Shown one piece after another: positions 48,058-55,448 of a DNA stretch of 64,000 bases. Positions within the stretch are counted from its first letter, which is position 1. Every line of letters begins with the position of its first letter. The notes under the pieces were generated by a model that had not been told where the DNA came from, made no database searches, and saw only the letters and a program-made list of their open reading frames with translations. Source of the DNA: Pseudomonas sp. ADAK18 (lineage in GTDB: Bacteria; Pseudomonadota; Gammaproteobacteria; Pseudomonadales; Pseudomonadaceae); NCBI RefSeq assembly GCF_012935695.1, contig NZ_CP052859.1, positions 1,157,001-1,221,000 of the forward strand. Reading direction: 5' to 3'. The position numbers and the translations under genes were made by a program.

Positions 48058-50064
48058 ATGGATAAATTACGGACACTCCTGCTGAACCTACCTCGCAGGC
48101 AAAAGCGTATCCTGCAGGTCATTGCCGACATCATGTTGGTCTGGCTTGCCCTTTGGATGGCATTTGTTGTTCGTCTCGGGATCGACGAGTTAGTCAACCC
48201 CATCATCCTGCATTCATGGTTGTTCATCAGCGCTCCAATCATCTCTATCCCGCTGTTTATCCGTTTTGGCATGTACCGCGCCGTAATGCGTTACTTCGGT
48301 AACGATGCGCTCATCGCAATCATCAAGGCCGTCAGCCTGTCGGCGTTGATTCTCGGGGTTGTCGTCTATTGGTACAGCAACCACGAAAACGTGGTCCCAC
48401 GCTCGATCGTGTTCAACTACTGGTGGCTCAGCCTGATCATGATTGGCGGTTTGCGTCTGGCCATGCGTCAGTACTTTTTGGGCGACTGGTTTGCAGCGGC
48501 CCAGCATGTACCGTTTACCAGTCGCGATGACGGCCTGACCAAAGTCGCGATCTACGGCGCAGGCGCTGCCGGTAATCAGTTGGTTGCAGCGCTTCGCATG
48601 GGACGGGTCATGCGTCCGGTGGCGTTTATCGATGACGACAGTAGCATTTCTGATCGTGTCATCTCTGGCCTCCAGGTGTTCAAGCCCAAGCACATTCAAC
48701 AGATGATCGACACCACAGGGGCCCAGGAAATCCTGTTGGCCATTCCATCGTCCAATCGTGCGCGGCGTCGGGAGATTCTCGGCCTGTTGGAAGGGTTTCC
48801 GTTGCACGTACGTAGTGTGCCGGGTTTCATGGACCTTGCCAGTGGCCGGGTGAAGGTCGATGACATTCAGGAAGTGGATATTGCCGACTTGCTGGGACGT
48901 GATACCGTGCCGGCCCAAGGCGATCTGCTCGAGCATTGCGTCAAGGGGCAAAGCGTCCTGGTGACCGGTGCCGGGGGGTCTATTGGCTCCGAGCTTTGCC
49001 GGCAGATCCTGGCGCTGCGGCCAACCACTTTGTTGCTGTTCGAACACAGTGAGTTCAACCTTTACAGCATCCTGTCCGAGCTTGAGCTGCGTATCACCCG
49101 TGAGTCGCTGCCTGTTCGCTTGCTACCGATTCTAGGGTCGGTGCGCAACCAGACAAAACTGTTCGACGTGATGAAGACCTGGCACGTTGATACGGTCTAC
49201 CACGCTGCAGCTTACAAACATGTCCCGATGGTTGAGCACAACATTGCCGAAGGCGTCCTGAACAACGTCATTGGTACCTTGAACACTGCTCAGGCGGCGC
49301 TTCAGGCGGGAGTTTCCAACTTCGTGCTGATCTCCACGGACAAGGCTGTTCGCCCGACCAATGTAATGGGCAGTACCAAGCGTTTGGCCGAGATGACCTT
49401 GCAAGCGCTGAGTCGCGAATTGGCACCGGTGTTGTTTGGCGACAATGCCAACATTTCTCGCGTCAACAAAACCCGTTTCACCATGGTGCGCTTTGGCAAT
49501 GTACTGGGCTCGTCCGGCTCGGTTATTCCGTTGTTTCACAAGCAGATCAAATCAGGTGGGCCGCTCACGGTCACTCATCCCAAGATCACGCGTTACTTCA
49601 TGACGATTCCTGAAGCGGCCCAATTGGTGATTCAGGCGGGCTCCATGGGGCAGGGCGGGGATGTGTTCGTGCTTGATATGGGCGAGCCGGTGAGAATTGT
49701 CGAACTGGCAGAGAAGATGATTCATCTTTCAGGTCTTAGCGTTCGCTCGGACAAAAATCCCCATGGTGATATCGCCATTGAGTTCACTGGGTTGCGCCCC
49801 GGTGAGAAACTATACGAGGAACTGCTGATTGGTGACAACGTTGTGGCCACCCAACACCCGATGATCATGAGTGCCAATGAGGACCATCTGGCGTGGGAGA
49901 TATTCAAAGGCAAACTGACTGAGCTACTCGCGGCTGTTGAGTCGGACGACTACAGCAAGGTCCGTCAACTGCTGCGCGATACGGTCAGCGGGTATGCTCC
50001 GGATGGCGAGATCGTGGACTGGATTTACCAGCAGCGTCGCCTAGAGCCTAAAGTCCAAGGATAG
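48058..50064 (+). CDS. wbpM: UDP-GlcNAc 4,6-dehydratase (C6)
   Basis: A 668-residue protein with four N-terminal membrane helices (about 20-130), a first Rossmann-like part (KVAIYGAGAAGNQLVAAL) and a C-terminal extended SDR domain with VLVTGAGGSIGSELCRQIL. The catalytic motif here is SMK-like (STDKAVRPTNVMGSTKRLAE), as known for WbpM. It makes UDP-4-keto-6-deoxy-GlcNAc. The ATG at 48058 gives the length of the known protein; GTG 48031 would add nine residues. It closes the O-antigen locus. Confidence 0.93.
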   Translation: MDKLRTLLLNLPRRQKRILQVIADIMLVWLALWMAFVVRLGIDELVNPIILHSWLFISAPIISIPLFIRFGMYRAVMRYFGNDALIAIIKAVSLSALILGVVVYWYSNHENVVPRSIVFNYWWLSLIMIGGLRLAMRQYFLGDWFAAAQHVPFTSRDDGLTKVAIYGAGAAGNQLVAALRMGRVMRPVAFIDDDSSISDRVISGLQVFKPKHIQQMIDTTGAQEILLAIPSSNRARRREILGLLEGFPLHVRSVPGFMDLASGRVKVDDIQEVDIADLLGRDTVPAQGDLLEHCVKGQSVLVTGAGGSIGSELCRQILALRPTTLLLFEHSEFNLYSILSELELRITRESLPVRLLPILGSVRNQTKLFDVMKTWHVDTVYHAAAYKHVPMVEHNIAEGVLNNVIGTLNTAQAALQAGVSNFVLISTDKAVRPTNVMGSTKRLAEMTLQALSRELAPVLFGDNANISRVNKTRFTMVRFGNVLGSSGSVIPLFHKQIKSGGPLTVTHPKITRYFMTIPEAAQLVIQAGSMGQGGDVFVLDMGEPVRIVELAEKMIHLSGLSVRSDKNPHGDIAIEFTGLRPGEKLYEELLIGDNVVATQHPMIMSANEDHLAWEIFKGKLTELLAAVESDDYSKVRQLLRDTVSGYAPDGEIVDWIYQQRRLEPKVQG

Positions 50065-50146
50065 GTGCTCCATAAATCCCGCATTCATAGTCACCACCTG
50101 GCCCCTGTGCTGTGCTCCCGATTCCTGTCGGAGCCAGCACCTTCTA

Positions 50147-50326
50147 ATGATGCATCCCAGCGCAAAATTCGAACAAGCCCAATCTCTGCCCTATCTCGTC
50201 GACTTCCGAAGATCCATCGATGGGCTCGCCGTTATGATCGAACTGGAGATCCAGGTCGCGGTGTTTGACCCGGTGCTTTTCGTGTTCCTCAACAGTCCGC
50301 CCAACACACTTTGCGTGATTAAGTGA
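50147..50326 (+). pseudogene. IS66-family tnpB fragment
   Basis: A 59-codon frame reading MMHPSAKFEQAQSLPYL, then VDFRRSIDGLAV and FDPVLFVFLNSPPN, matches the N-terminal half of IS66 TnpB (VDFRKSINGL and LFVFCNRQRDKVK in typical members) and stops early. A GTAAGCGGATGG at 50338, just after it, resembles the conserved IS66 end sequence GTAAGCG. The stretch 50065-50146 shows nothing else. This is a relic and not an active element. Confidence 0.7.
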
Positions 50327-50390
50327 GCGTCCACCGTAAGCGGATGGCGAACACATCTTACTTCGCCTCACATTGATCCGCTTCCAACTT

Positions 50391-51026
50391 CTATAAGGCT
50401 CCGTCTCGCGAAGAGGTGTGAGTAGGTCGTGGGAGCGATGCGATCATTTGATCAAAGGCCGCCACCGCATACCTTCCATCAATGCTTTTCAAGGTTGGTA
50501 TTTCTGAAGGAAAGCCAAATCGCACTTTGCCGGGAAGCACTTCATTCATAGCTGAGTACCAGGTCAGCAGAGCATGTTGGAGGCGCACGTGTAGCTCGAA
50601 CTTACTCCGGCGACGGGTGGTGTCTGCTTTGGCTCGTTCGCGCGCTAGCTGAGGCTCTATGGAGCCAATAATGTAATAGTCAGCAAAGCCAATACGTCCT
50701 TGTGCGATAGTTTCTCTTGTGGCGTCCAACTCTATTCGCCAGTCGTGTTCGCTCGCCTCGCCGACCTGCCAAAGGCTCCAAATGTAGTGGAGCTTGAGAG
50801 GGTCACTGTCACACAACGCCCACGAAGAAATGTCTTCCATGGCCAGCGCCGTTTGCCAGCGATCCACGTTTCGCTCTGCCCAAAAAGCTGCTGCTCCCGC
50901 TGGATCCTTTAGTCGATCCGGCTCGTTTTCAAAACGGCCGTTTTCCGGAATGACATGTTGCCCTCCATGCTTAGTACACCAAGTGGTTTTCCCGCTGGCG
51001 CTGATACCTTCAACAACCAAAATCAT
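50391..51026 (-). CDS. P-loop NTPase / kinase-like protein, function unknown
   Basis: A 211-residue protein. It opens MILVVEGISASGKTTWCTKHG, an N-terminal Walker A typical of small nucleoside or nucleotide kinases; VIPENGRFE, DRWQTALAME and DPLKLHYIW follow. No family could be named. The ATG at 51026 has GGGAG 11 bases upstream; the frame continues upstream into IS66 transposase sequence, which is not part of this gene. It lies between two IS66 relics, oriented against wbpM, and was probably brought in or trapped by the insertion events. Confidence 0.7.
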   Translation of the reverse strand: MILVVEGISASGKTTWCTKHGGQHVIPENGRFENEPDRLKDPAGAAAFWAERNVDRWQTALAMEDISSWALCDSDPLKLHYIWSLWQVGEASEHDWRIELDATRETIAQGRIGFADYYIIGSIEPQLARERAKADTTRRRSKFELHVRLQHALLTWYSAMNEVLPGKVRFGFPSEIPTLKSIDGRYAVAAFDQMIASLPRPTHTSSRDGAL

Positions 51027-51081
51027 CGTTATGACTACTCCCTTAATGGCGTCATCCTTGTAAGTCTCAAAGCATCGGGGC

Positions 51082-51795
51082 TTACGTGGTTTCTGCGGCC
51101 ACCCACTGATGCGGTAGCAGTTGCCCAATCTCACTCGCCCGCTGCGTCGGCAGCCCTGTGTCAGCACATCTTCCAGATAGGCATACGGATCATGCCCATT
51201 CATGCGTGCCGACTGGATCAGACTCATGATCGCCGCCGCCCGTTGCCACTGCGAAGCGACCCGGCAAACGACCAGTTCGAGCGCCCAAGCGCCCGCGGTA
51301 GGATTTAATTCTCGTATCAGTTGTCATCGATGAGCAAGCACTGTCAGCGCTGTCCAGTATTTGAGGCTGTAACCCAGCGCCTTGGCGATGACCGATTCCT
51401 CATCCGCATGCTGTCTCTGGGTGATTATTCAGGTATGAAGTGCGTCGATGAGCAGCGCTGTTTTTTCCTGCCATATTCGCTGCCGGACACTCGGCTCCAG
51501 CTCGCGTGCCTCTCGCTCAATTTCATACAAGGCCGCGATGTAATGCAGCGCTTTTTTGGCCATCTGACTCTTATTGGTTGCGTACAATCCGAAGAATTTT
51601 TGCGTGCATGCAGCCGATCTCCGTGATACCCGTTTCAAAGCCAACCTTGCCGCCAGCGAAGTCATCGCCGACCAGCTTTCCGTTCCGGCTGCGGAGGAAG
51701 ACACGGGTGTATTCGCCAACACCACTCTGGCTGAAGTCGTAAACGACCGCAGCCAGATCGAAAATCTGCCTGGTGGTGTAGGCCCACTCTTGGGT
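51082..51795 (-). pseudogene. IS66-family transposase (tnpC) remnant with several frameshifts
   Basis: Read on the minus strand in shifting frames, it gives WAYTTRQIFDL-AVVYDFSQSGVG, then GDDFAGGKVGFETGITEIGCM, ATNKSQMAKKALHYIAALYEIERE, KALGYSLKYWTALT, RSNW-FAGSLRSG, AAAIMSLIQSARMNGHDPYAYLEDVLT, and LPTQRASEIGQLLPHQW before a stop at 51082. These are consecutive pieces of IS66 TnpC. At least four frame changes and a deleted segment (around 51290) separate them. The 5' third of the gene is absent. Confidence 0.88.
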
Positions 51796-52270
51796 TTAAC
51801 TGCTGTGACATGGGTCTTCAAGATTGCGATTAAAGTATCGCTTCTTGGCGTCCGCTGCGCGGGAACAAGTCCAGAGTGTTTTCCGGACGGTTACACTTAA
51901 ATCACGCTTTCATCAAGTGGATGAGCAAGTACCGAATTTTGACTCGTCAAGCTGAACATCAGTTGCGGCTTGCCGAAAAGAGAACCTAGAGTTGCTCGCA
52001 CATTGTATTTACTGCATGCATCGAATATCTGATCAGGAGCAGTATGATGAGAGATTGTTACGTACGATTCTGTGAGCACTCGAGGGGGGAATTCCCTTCG
52101 GCTGACTCGACTCATCGACACGCCCAAAGGCGCGATGGCCAGCGCTGAGAGCGCGAAGGCCAACGCTCCGGGTACTGCTTGGGCAGCCTCAGTGGCTTAT
52201 GAAGTGGGCAATGGATCAGCTCACAGGTGTCGTCTAGCTGCGCGTGCTGCCATATTGAAGCCGGTGCAGT
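51796..52270. other. Gene-free debris between IS66 relic and GNAT gene
   Basis: I see no supportable gene. An 88-codon open frame on the minus strand (51897-52163, beginning MAFALSALAIAPLG) has odd composition and no recognisable domain, and looks like mobile-element debris. There are no clear terminal repeats. Confidence 0.4.
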
Positions 52271-52804
52271 TTATGGAGTACTTACTGAGATTTTGCTCGA
52301 CAGCCTTGTTTTTGTTGCCTCAACGGCATCTTTTGTTATAGCGAAAATAAAGTCGAGATCGGTCTCTCCAGTTTTACGGGCCCCCATCTTTTCGTGAAAC
52401 GATATGACGCGCTCATTTCCTTTTCTGACATCAAAATGTGATTTCTGGAAACCAAGGTGATCAAAGGCAAACTTGTAAACTAAGAAGGCGCTTTCCAAAG
52501 CAGCATATTTTGTTTTGTCTTCGTTGAGAATCCAGCTTCCCCAACAAAAGGAGTCCTCAGTTAAATCGTAAACTCGTACGGTACCGCAGGGTACTCCATC
52601 GTTTCTTTCAATGATGAAGTAATATTGGCTGCCTTGCGTTTCATCATTTTTGTATTTCTTTATCCACTCTTTTTGTGCTTCTACACTTGGATTTACTGAG
52701 GACAGAAACTGATTGTACTTTTCATCTAATCGTAGCTTCAACACGAAATCGGCATCACTTTCTTCAATTAGACGTAGCTTTACCGTTTTTGATTGCAGAT
52801 CCAT
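52271..52804 (-). CDS. GNAT-family acetyltransferase (RimJ/RimL-like)
   Basis: A 177-residue protein with the GNAT layout: VKLRLIEESDADFVLKLRLDE at the N-terminus, IIERNDGVPCGTVRVYDL, an acetyl-CoA region near AALESAFLVYKFAFDHLGF, and GNERVISFHEKMGARK. The ATG at 52804 has AAGGGAG six bases upstream. It is strikingly AT-rich, like the O-antigen cassette and unlike the neighbouring core genes, so it is probably transferred DNA. It could N-acetylate an O-antigen amino sugar, but that is speculation; it could equally be a protein or antibiotic acetyltransferase. Confidence 0.78.
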   Translation of the reverse strand: MDLQSKTVKLRLIEESDADFVLKLRLDEKYNQFLSSVNPSVEAQKEWIKKYKNDETQGSQYYFIIERNDGVPCGTVRVYDLTEDSFCWGSWILNEDKTKYAALESAFLVYKFAFDHLGFQKSHFDVRKGNERVISFHEKMGARKTGETDLDFIFAITKDAVEATKTRLSSKISVSTP

Positions 52805-52942
52805 GGCTTGCTCCCTTTGAGGCGTCATTCGTTGGGTGACATGATAGCTGGCTTCCTCTGATTATTGAACTGTGGAAGCTCCTCTTGTTAACACCCTGTA
52901 ACGCAACCATTTTTGACTTACCCACGACATCGCCTAAGTTTG

Positions 52943-52968
52943 AAAAGCAGCTTCGGAAAGCTGCTTTT
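52943..52968 (+). terminator. Terminator-like hairpin just before comEA
   Basis: AAAAGCAGCTT (52943-52953) and its perfect complement (52958-52968) flank a short loop and end in TTTT, 28 bases before the comEA ATG. On its position it may be the original wbpM terminator, separated from wbpM by the IS66 islet. It is symmetric enough to work for the GNAT side too only if transcription came from the right. Confidence 0.65.
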
Positions 52969-52996
52969 CTCACTGATGTCATGGAGCGTCTCTGTT

Positions 52997-53329
52997 ATGC
53001 GTAAAACTACTTTTTCCTCCCTCTTTTTCGCTTTCCTGGCCAGCGTTTCCCTGGCTACCAACGCAGCCCCCGCCGTTAAGCCCGAGGTTTCCACCCCCAT
53101 CGCCGTTCAAATGACCAAGGCCGAGCAAACCGGCAAGGTCAATCTCAATTCAGCGGACGCCGAGACCCTCAGGCGTGATCTGTTTGGGATCGGTGCAGCC
53201 AAAGCCAGGGCGATTATTGCTTACCGTGAAAGCAACGGGCCGTTTACGGCGGTTGATGAGTTGCTGGAGGTGAAGGGGATTGGTAAATCGCTTCTGGAAA
53301 AGAATCGCGACAGGCTGGAAGTCAATTGA
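52997..53329 (+). CDS. comEA: Helix-hairpin-helix DNA-binding protein, ComEA family
   Basis: A 110-residue exported protein: signal peptide MRKTTFSSLFFAFLASVSLA (cleavage probably near TNA-AP), a short linker, then the ComEA HhH repeat VNLNSADAETLRRDLFGIGAAKARAIIAYRE and VDELLEVKGIGKSLLEKNRDRL. ComEA binds incoming DNA in the periplasm during natural transformation, but pseudomonad copies may have other roles. In P. aeruginosa the homologue follows wbpM directly. Start: ATG 52997, with GGAG 10 bases upstream. Confidence 0.9.
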   Translation: MRKTTFSSLFFAFLASVSLATNAAPAVKPEVSTPIAVQMTKAEQTGKVNLNSADAETLRRDLFGIGAAKARAIIAYRESNGPFTAVDELLEVKGIGKSLLEKNRDRLEVN

Positions 53330-53349
53330 GGATCTATATGTAAGCCAAG

Positions 53350-53377
53350 AGGCCGGTCATTGACCGGCCTTCTTTTT
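53350..53377 (+). terminator. Rho-independent terminator after comEA
   Basis: AGGCCGGTCA and TGACCGGCCT form a near-continuous stem, followed by TCTTTTT, 21 bases after the comEA stop. Confidence 0.9.
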
Positions 53378-53617
53378 GTCTCTGATTTGCGGGTCTACTT
53401 GTGTTTTCAGGTTCCCGCGCACCACCTCCAGTATCTACGACCCAACTCCGAAAATGCTCATCAATGGGCCACCCTGATCCGACGAAGTCTGTGCCCCTTG
53501 GAAAGGTAGCTATCAATAAACGCTTCCAACAGTTGCCCCTGGCTGTACCTTCACCACTCTTCACAAATGTGTGTCCACCCACACTCACCGACATCTGAGT
53601 TGGCACGAATAGTGATT
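53378..53617. other. Gene-free region upstream of the GntR gene
   Basis: Nothing recognisable. Two short open frames overlap here on opposite strands, but neither has a ribosome-binding site, a domain or gene-like composition. The promoter of the GntR gene should lie near its right end. Confidence 0.45.
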
Positions 53618-53653
53618 ACCTCTTGCACAACGATTGTTGAACAATCAAGAGGT
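53618..53653 (+). promoter_or_regulatory. Nested palindromes: GntR operator candidate covering the ribosome-binding site
   Basis: The inner perfect palindrome GATTGTT-G-AACAATC (53632-53646) has the TTGT-ACAA shape of GntR/FadR-family operators. The outer arms ACCTCTTG (53618-53625) and CAAGAGGT (53646-53653) are also perfect complements, and the right arm contains the AAGAGG that serves the GntR start at 53658. Autoregulation by operator binding, by mRNA folding, or both, is inferred. Confidence 0.65.
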
Positions 53654-53657
53654 GTCC

Positions 53658-54350
53658 ATGGGTATCACATTGTCACTGGCTGATCAGATTGCCTTGGAGC
53701 TTCGAGCTGACATTACCGGTGGGCGACTGTTGCCTGGCATGGCGCTGGTCGAGGCAGAGCTGGTCAGGGCCTACAACGCCTCACGCAATACCATTCGCGA
53801 GGCATTGCATCGCCTCGGCCAAGAGGGTTTGACCCGCTATGTGCGTAACAAAGGAGTGATGGTCCGGCGGCTGGAGCGCGATGAGGTGCGCGACCTGTTT
53901 GTCGTCCGCCGCACGTTGGAGTTACAGGCAATTGCTGTGGGTCGACCCTTGTCGGCTGAGCAGTGTGACCGCATGCAGGTGGCGATCGAAGCCACCACCC
54001 TGGCTCGGGAGCGTGAAGACTGGCGCTCTGTGGCAACCCACAGCCTGGGCTTTCACCAGCAGATTGTCGGCTTGATGTGCAGCCCGTTGTTCGATGAGTT
54101 CTTTGCCCAGGTGATCGCGCAGTTGCGCCTGGTGTTTTGCGCCGCCCCTGATGAACAACATTTCCAGTCACCTTGGCTGGAACGGGATCGAGAGATTTAC
54201 GCGTTATTGGCACAAGGCAATAAGCCGGCGGCAGGGGAGGCGATGAGTCTGTATCTGGACGACTCGGAGCGCCTGTCGCTGGCCCTGTTTACTCACTCTG
54301 ATGGAGGACGTTCACCATGTATAAAGACTATCCCGCCGCTTACCAGGTGA
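53658..54350 (+). CDS. GntR-family transcriptional regulator (FadR/FCD type)
   Basis: A 230-residue regulator. The N-terminal winged helix (about 1-70) has LRADITGGRLLPGMALVEAEL and ASRNTIREALHRLGQEGL. The C-terminal FCD ligand domain (about 80-215) has RRTLELQAI and a buried His in HSLGFHQQIVGL. The ligand is unknown. The ATG at 53658 sits six bases after AAGAGG and is preferred to an upstream in-frame ATG that lies inside the palindrome. Its 3' end overlaps the DUF1989 gene by 34 bases, which it probably controls. Confidence 0.9.
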   Translation: MGITLSLADQIALELRADITGGRLLPGMALVEAELVRAYNASRNTIREALHRLGQEGLTRYVRNKGVMVRRLERDEVRDLFVVRRTLELQAIAVGRPLSAEQCDRMQVAIEATTLAREREDWRSVATHSLGFHQQIVGLMCSPLFDEFFAQVIAQLRLVFCAAPDEQHFQSPWLERDREIYALLAQGNKPAAGEAMSLYLDDSERLSLALFTHSDGGRSPCIKTIPPLTR

Positions 54351-55165
54351 GCAAAGGCTCGGCCTTGCAGGTCGACAAGGCGTTCTACGAACGGATTCGC
54401 GATGCTGTTGATCAACGCACGCTGATTGAACAGTTCGAAGTGCCGATCCGCACCGGGCAGGCGTGGAAGGTTCCGGCCGGTCACGTGTTTCGGGTGACCA
54501 CGCCGGTGGGGCCGCAGGTAGGTGATTTCAACGTGTGGAATGCCAATGACCCACGCGAGCGTTTATGGGCGGCGCGTACCCGGCAGTTGCAGGGTGCCCA
54601 TGTCAGTACCCACGACCGACTCTGGTCGAATCTGCCGTTCCTGAGGCCATTGGTGACCATCACTGATGACAGCCTGGCCGGTTATGGCATTGATGAACAC
54701 GGTGGGCGTTTGCACGATTTGCTGGGCACGCGCTGCGATCCCTATGTGAACAAGATGCTGACGGGGGAGGACTTCCACCACCATTGCCATTCAAACCTGA
54801 CCCGTGCAGTGTTGCCCCACGGGCTGACGGAGTTTGATGTGCATGATGTGCTGAATATCTTTCAGTGCACCGGGCTCAATCACGACGACATGTACTTTAT
54901 GAAGGCCTGTCCTGCGCAGAAAGGTGACTACCTGGAGTTCTTTGCCGAGATTGATTTGCTGTGCGCGCTGTCGACATGCCCGGGCGGGGATCTGTCACTG
55001 CCGATGTGGGGGCCGGATGCACAGGATCCGCTGACCGTGTGCCGTCCGTTGGGGGTGGAGATTTATCGATTGGAAGACGGGTTGCTCGCAGGCTGGAGCC
55101 AACCCGAACGTGCTGCCTATAAAGGCCAGCACGGGTTGCATATCGCCAAGGCGGATTGGGAATAA
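54317..55165 (+). CDS. DUF1989 / urea carboxylase-associated family protein
   Basis: A 282-residue protein with the family features RTGQAWKVPAGHVFRVTTP, GPQVGDFNVWNANDPRER, HDLLGTRCDPY, HHHCHSNL and CPGGDLSLP. His/Cys-rich patches suggest a metal site. Relatives accompany urea carboxylase genes and act in nitrogen compound breakdown (some are carboxyguanidine deiminases), but here no urea carboxylase is adjacent and the substrate is unknown. It overlaps the GntR gene by 34 bases in another frame, so the two are cotranscribed. Confidence 0.85.
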   Translation: MYKDYPAAYQVSKGSALQVDKAFYERIRDAVDQRTLIEQFEVPIRTGQAWKVPAGHVFRVTTPVGPQVGDFNVWNANDPRERLWAARTRQLQGAHVSTHDRLWSNLPFLRPLVTITDDSLAGYGIDEHGGRLHDLLGTRCDPYVNKMLTGEDFHHHCHSNLTRAVLPHGLTEFDVHDVLNIFQCTGLNHDDMYFMKACPAQKGDYLEFFAEIDLLCALSTCPGGDLSLPMWGPDAQDPLTVCRPLGVEIYRLEDGLLAGWSQPERAAYKGQHGLHIAKADWE

Positions 55166-55171
55166 TCCTGA

Positions 55172-55339
55172 TCAGCGATCCTGTGAGTCCTTGGCATCCG
55201 CCTGGGCGTTGCGTTCGGCCACGCGTTTGCGTTGTTCGTCCGTCAATTCCACCTTGTTGGCGCTGTCACGCAGCATCAACAATCCACCGACGATCGAACC
55301 GATCGCAACCACCAGAATCAACCAGGCATACCAGGGCAT
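55172..55339 (-). CDS. Small single-pass membrane protein (DUF2897-like)
   Basis: A 55-residue protein: one N-terminal helix WYAWLILVVAIGSIVGGLLML, then a charged tail VELTDEQRKRVAERNAQADAKD. CAAGGAGAG lies before the ATG at 55339, which excludes a longer upstream reading. It converges on the DUF1989 gene with 6 bases between the stops. Similar short proteins are widespread in pseudomonads; the function is unknown. Confidence 0.8.
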   Translation of the reverse strand: MPWYAWLILVVAIGSIVGGLLMLRDSANKVELTDEQRKRVAERNAQADAKDSQDR

Positions 55340-55448
55340 AACGCTCTCCTTGAGGCAGCTTGCCGTAGGAGGATTTCCCACGGCAATAACAGCTTTGAGC
55401 TACGGGGTTTATCAGTGGTTCCATTGTAGCCCCGTTCTGCCTCAAGAC

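Noticed and set aside
51897..52163. 88-codon open frame on the minus strand near the IS66 relic
   Set aside because: No domain, no ribosome-binding site and unusual composition; treated as mobile-element debris.
53334..53606. 90-codon open frame on the minus strand after comEA
   Set aside because: It runs through the comEA terminator, and an equally long frame lies opposite; no support for either.
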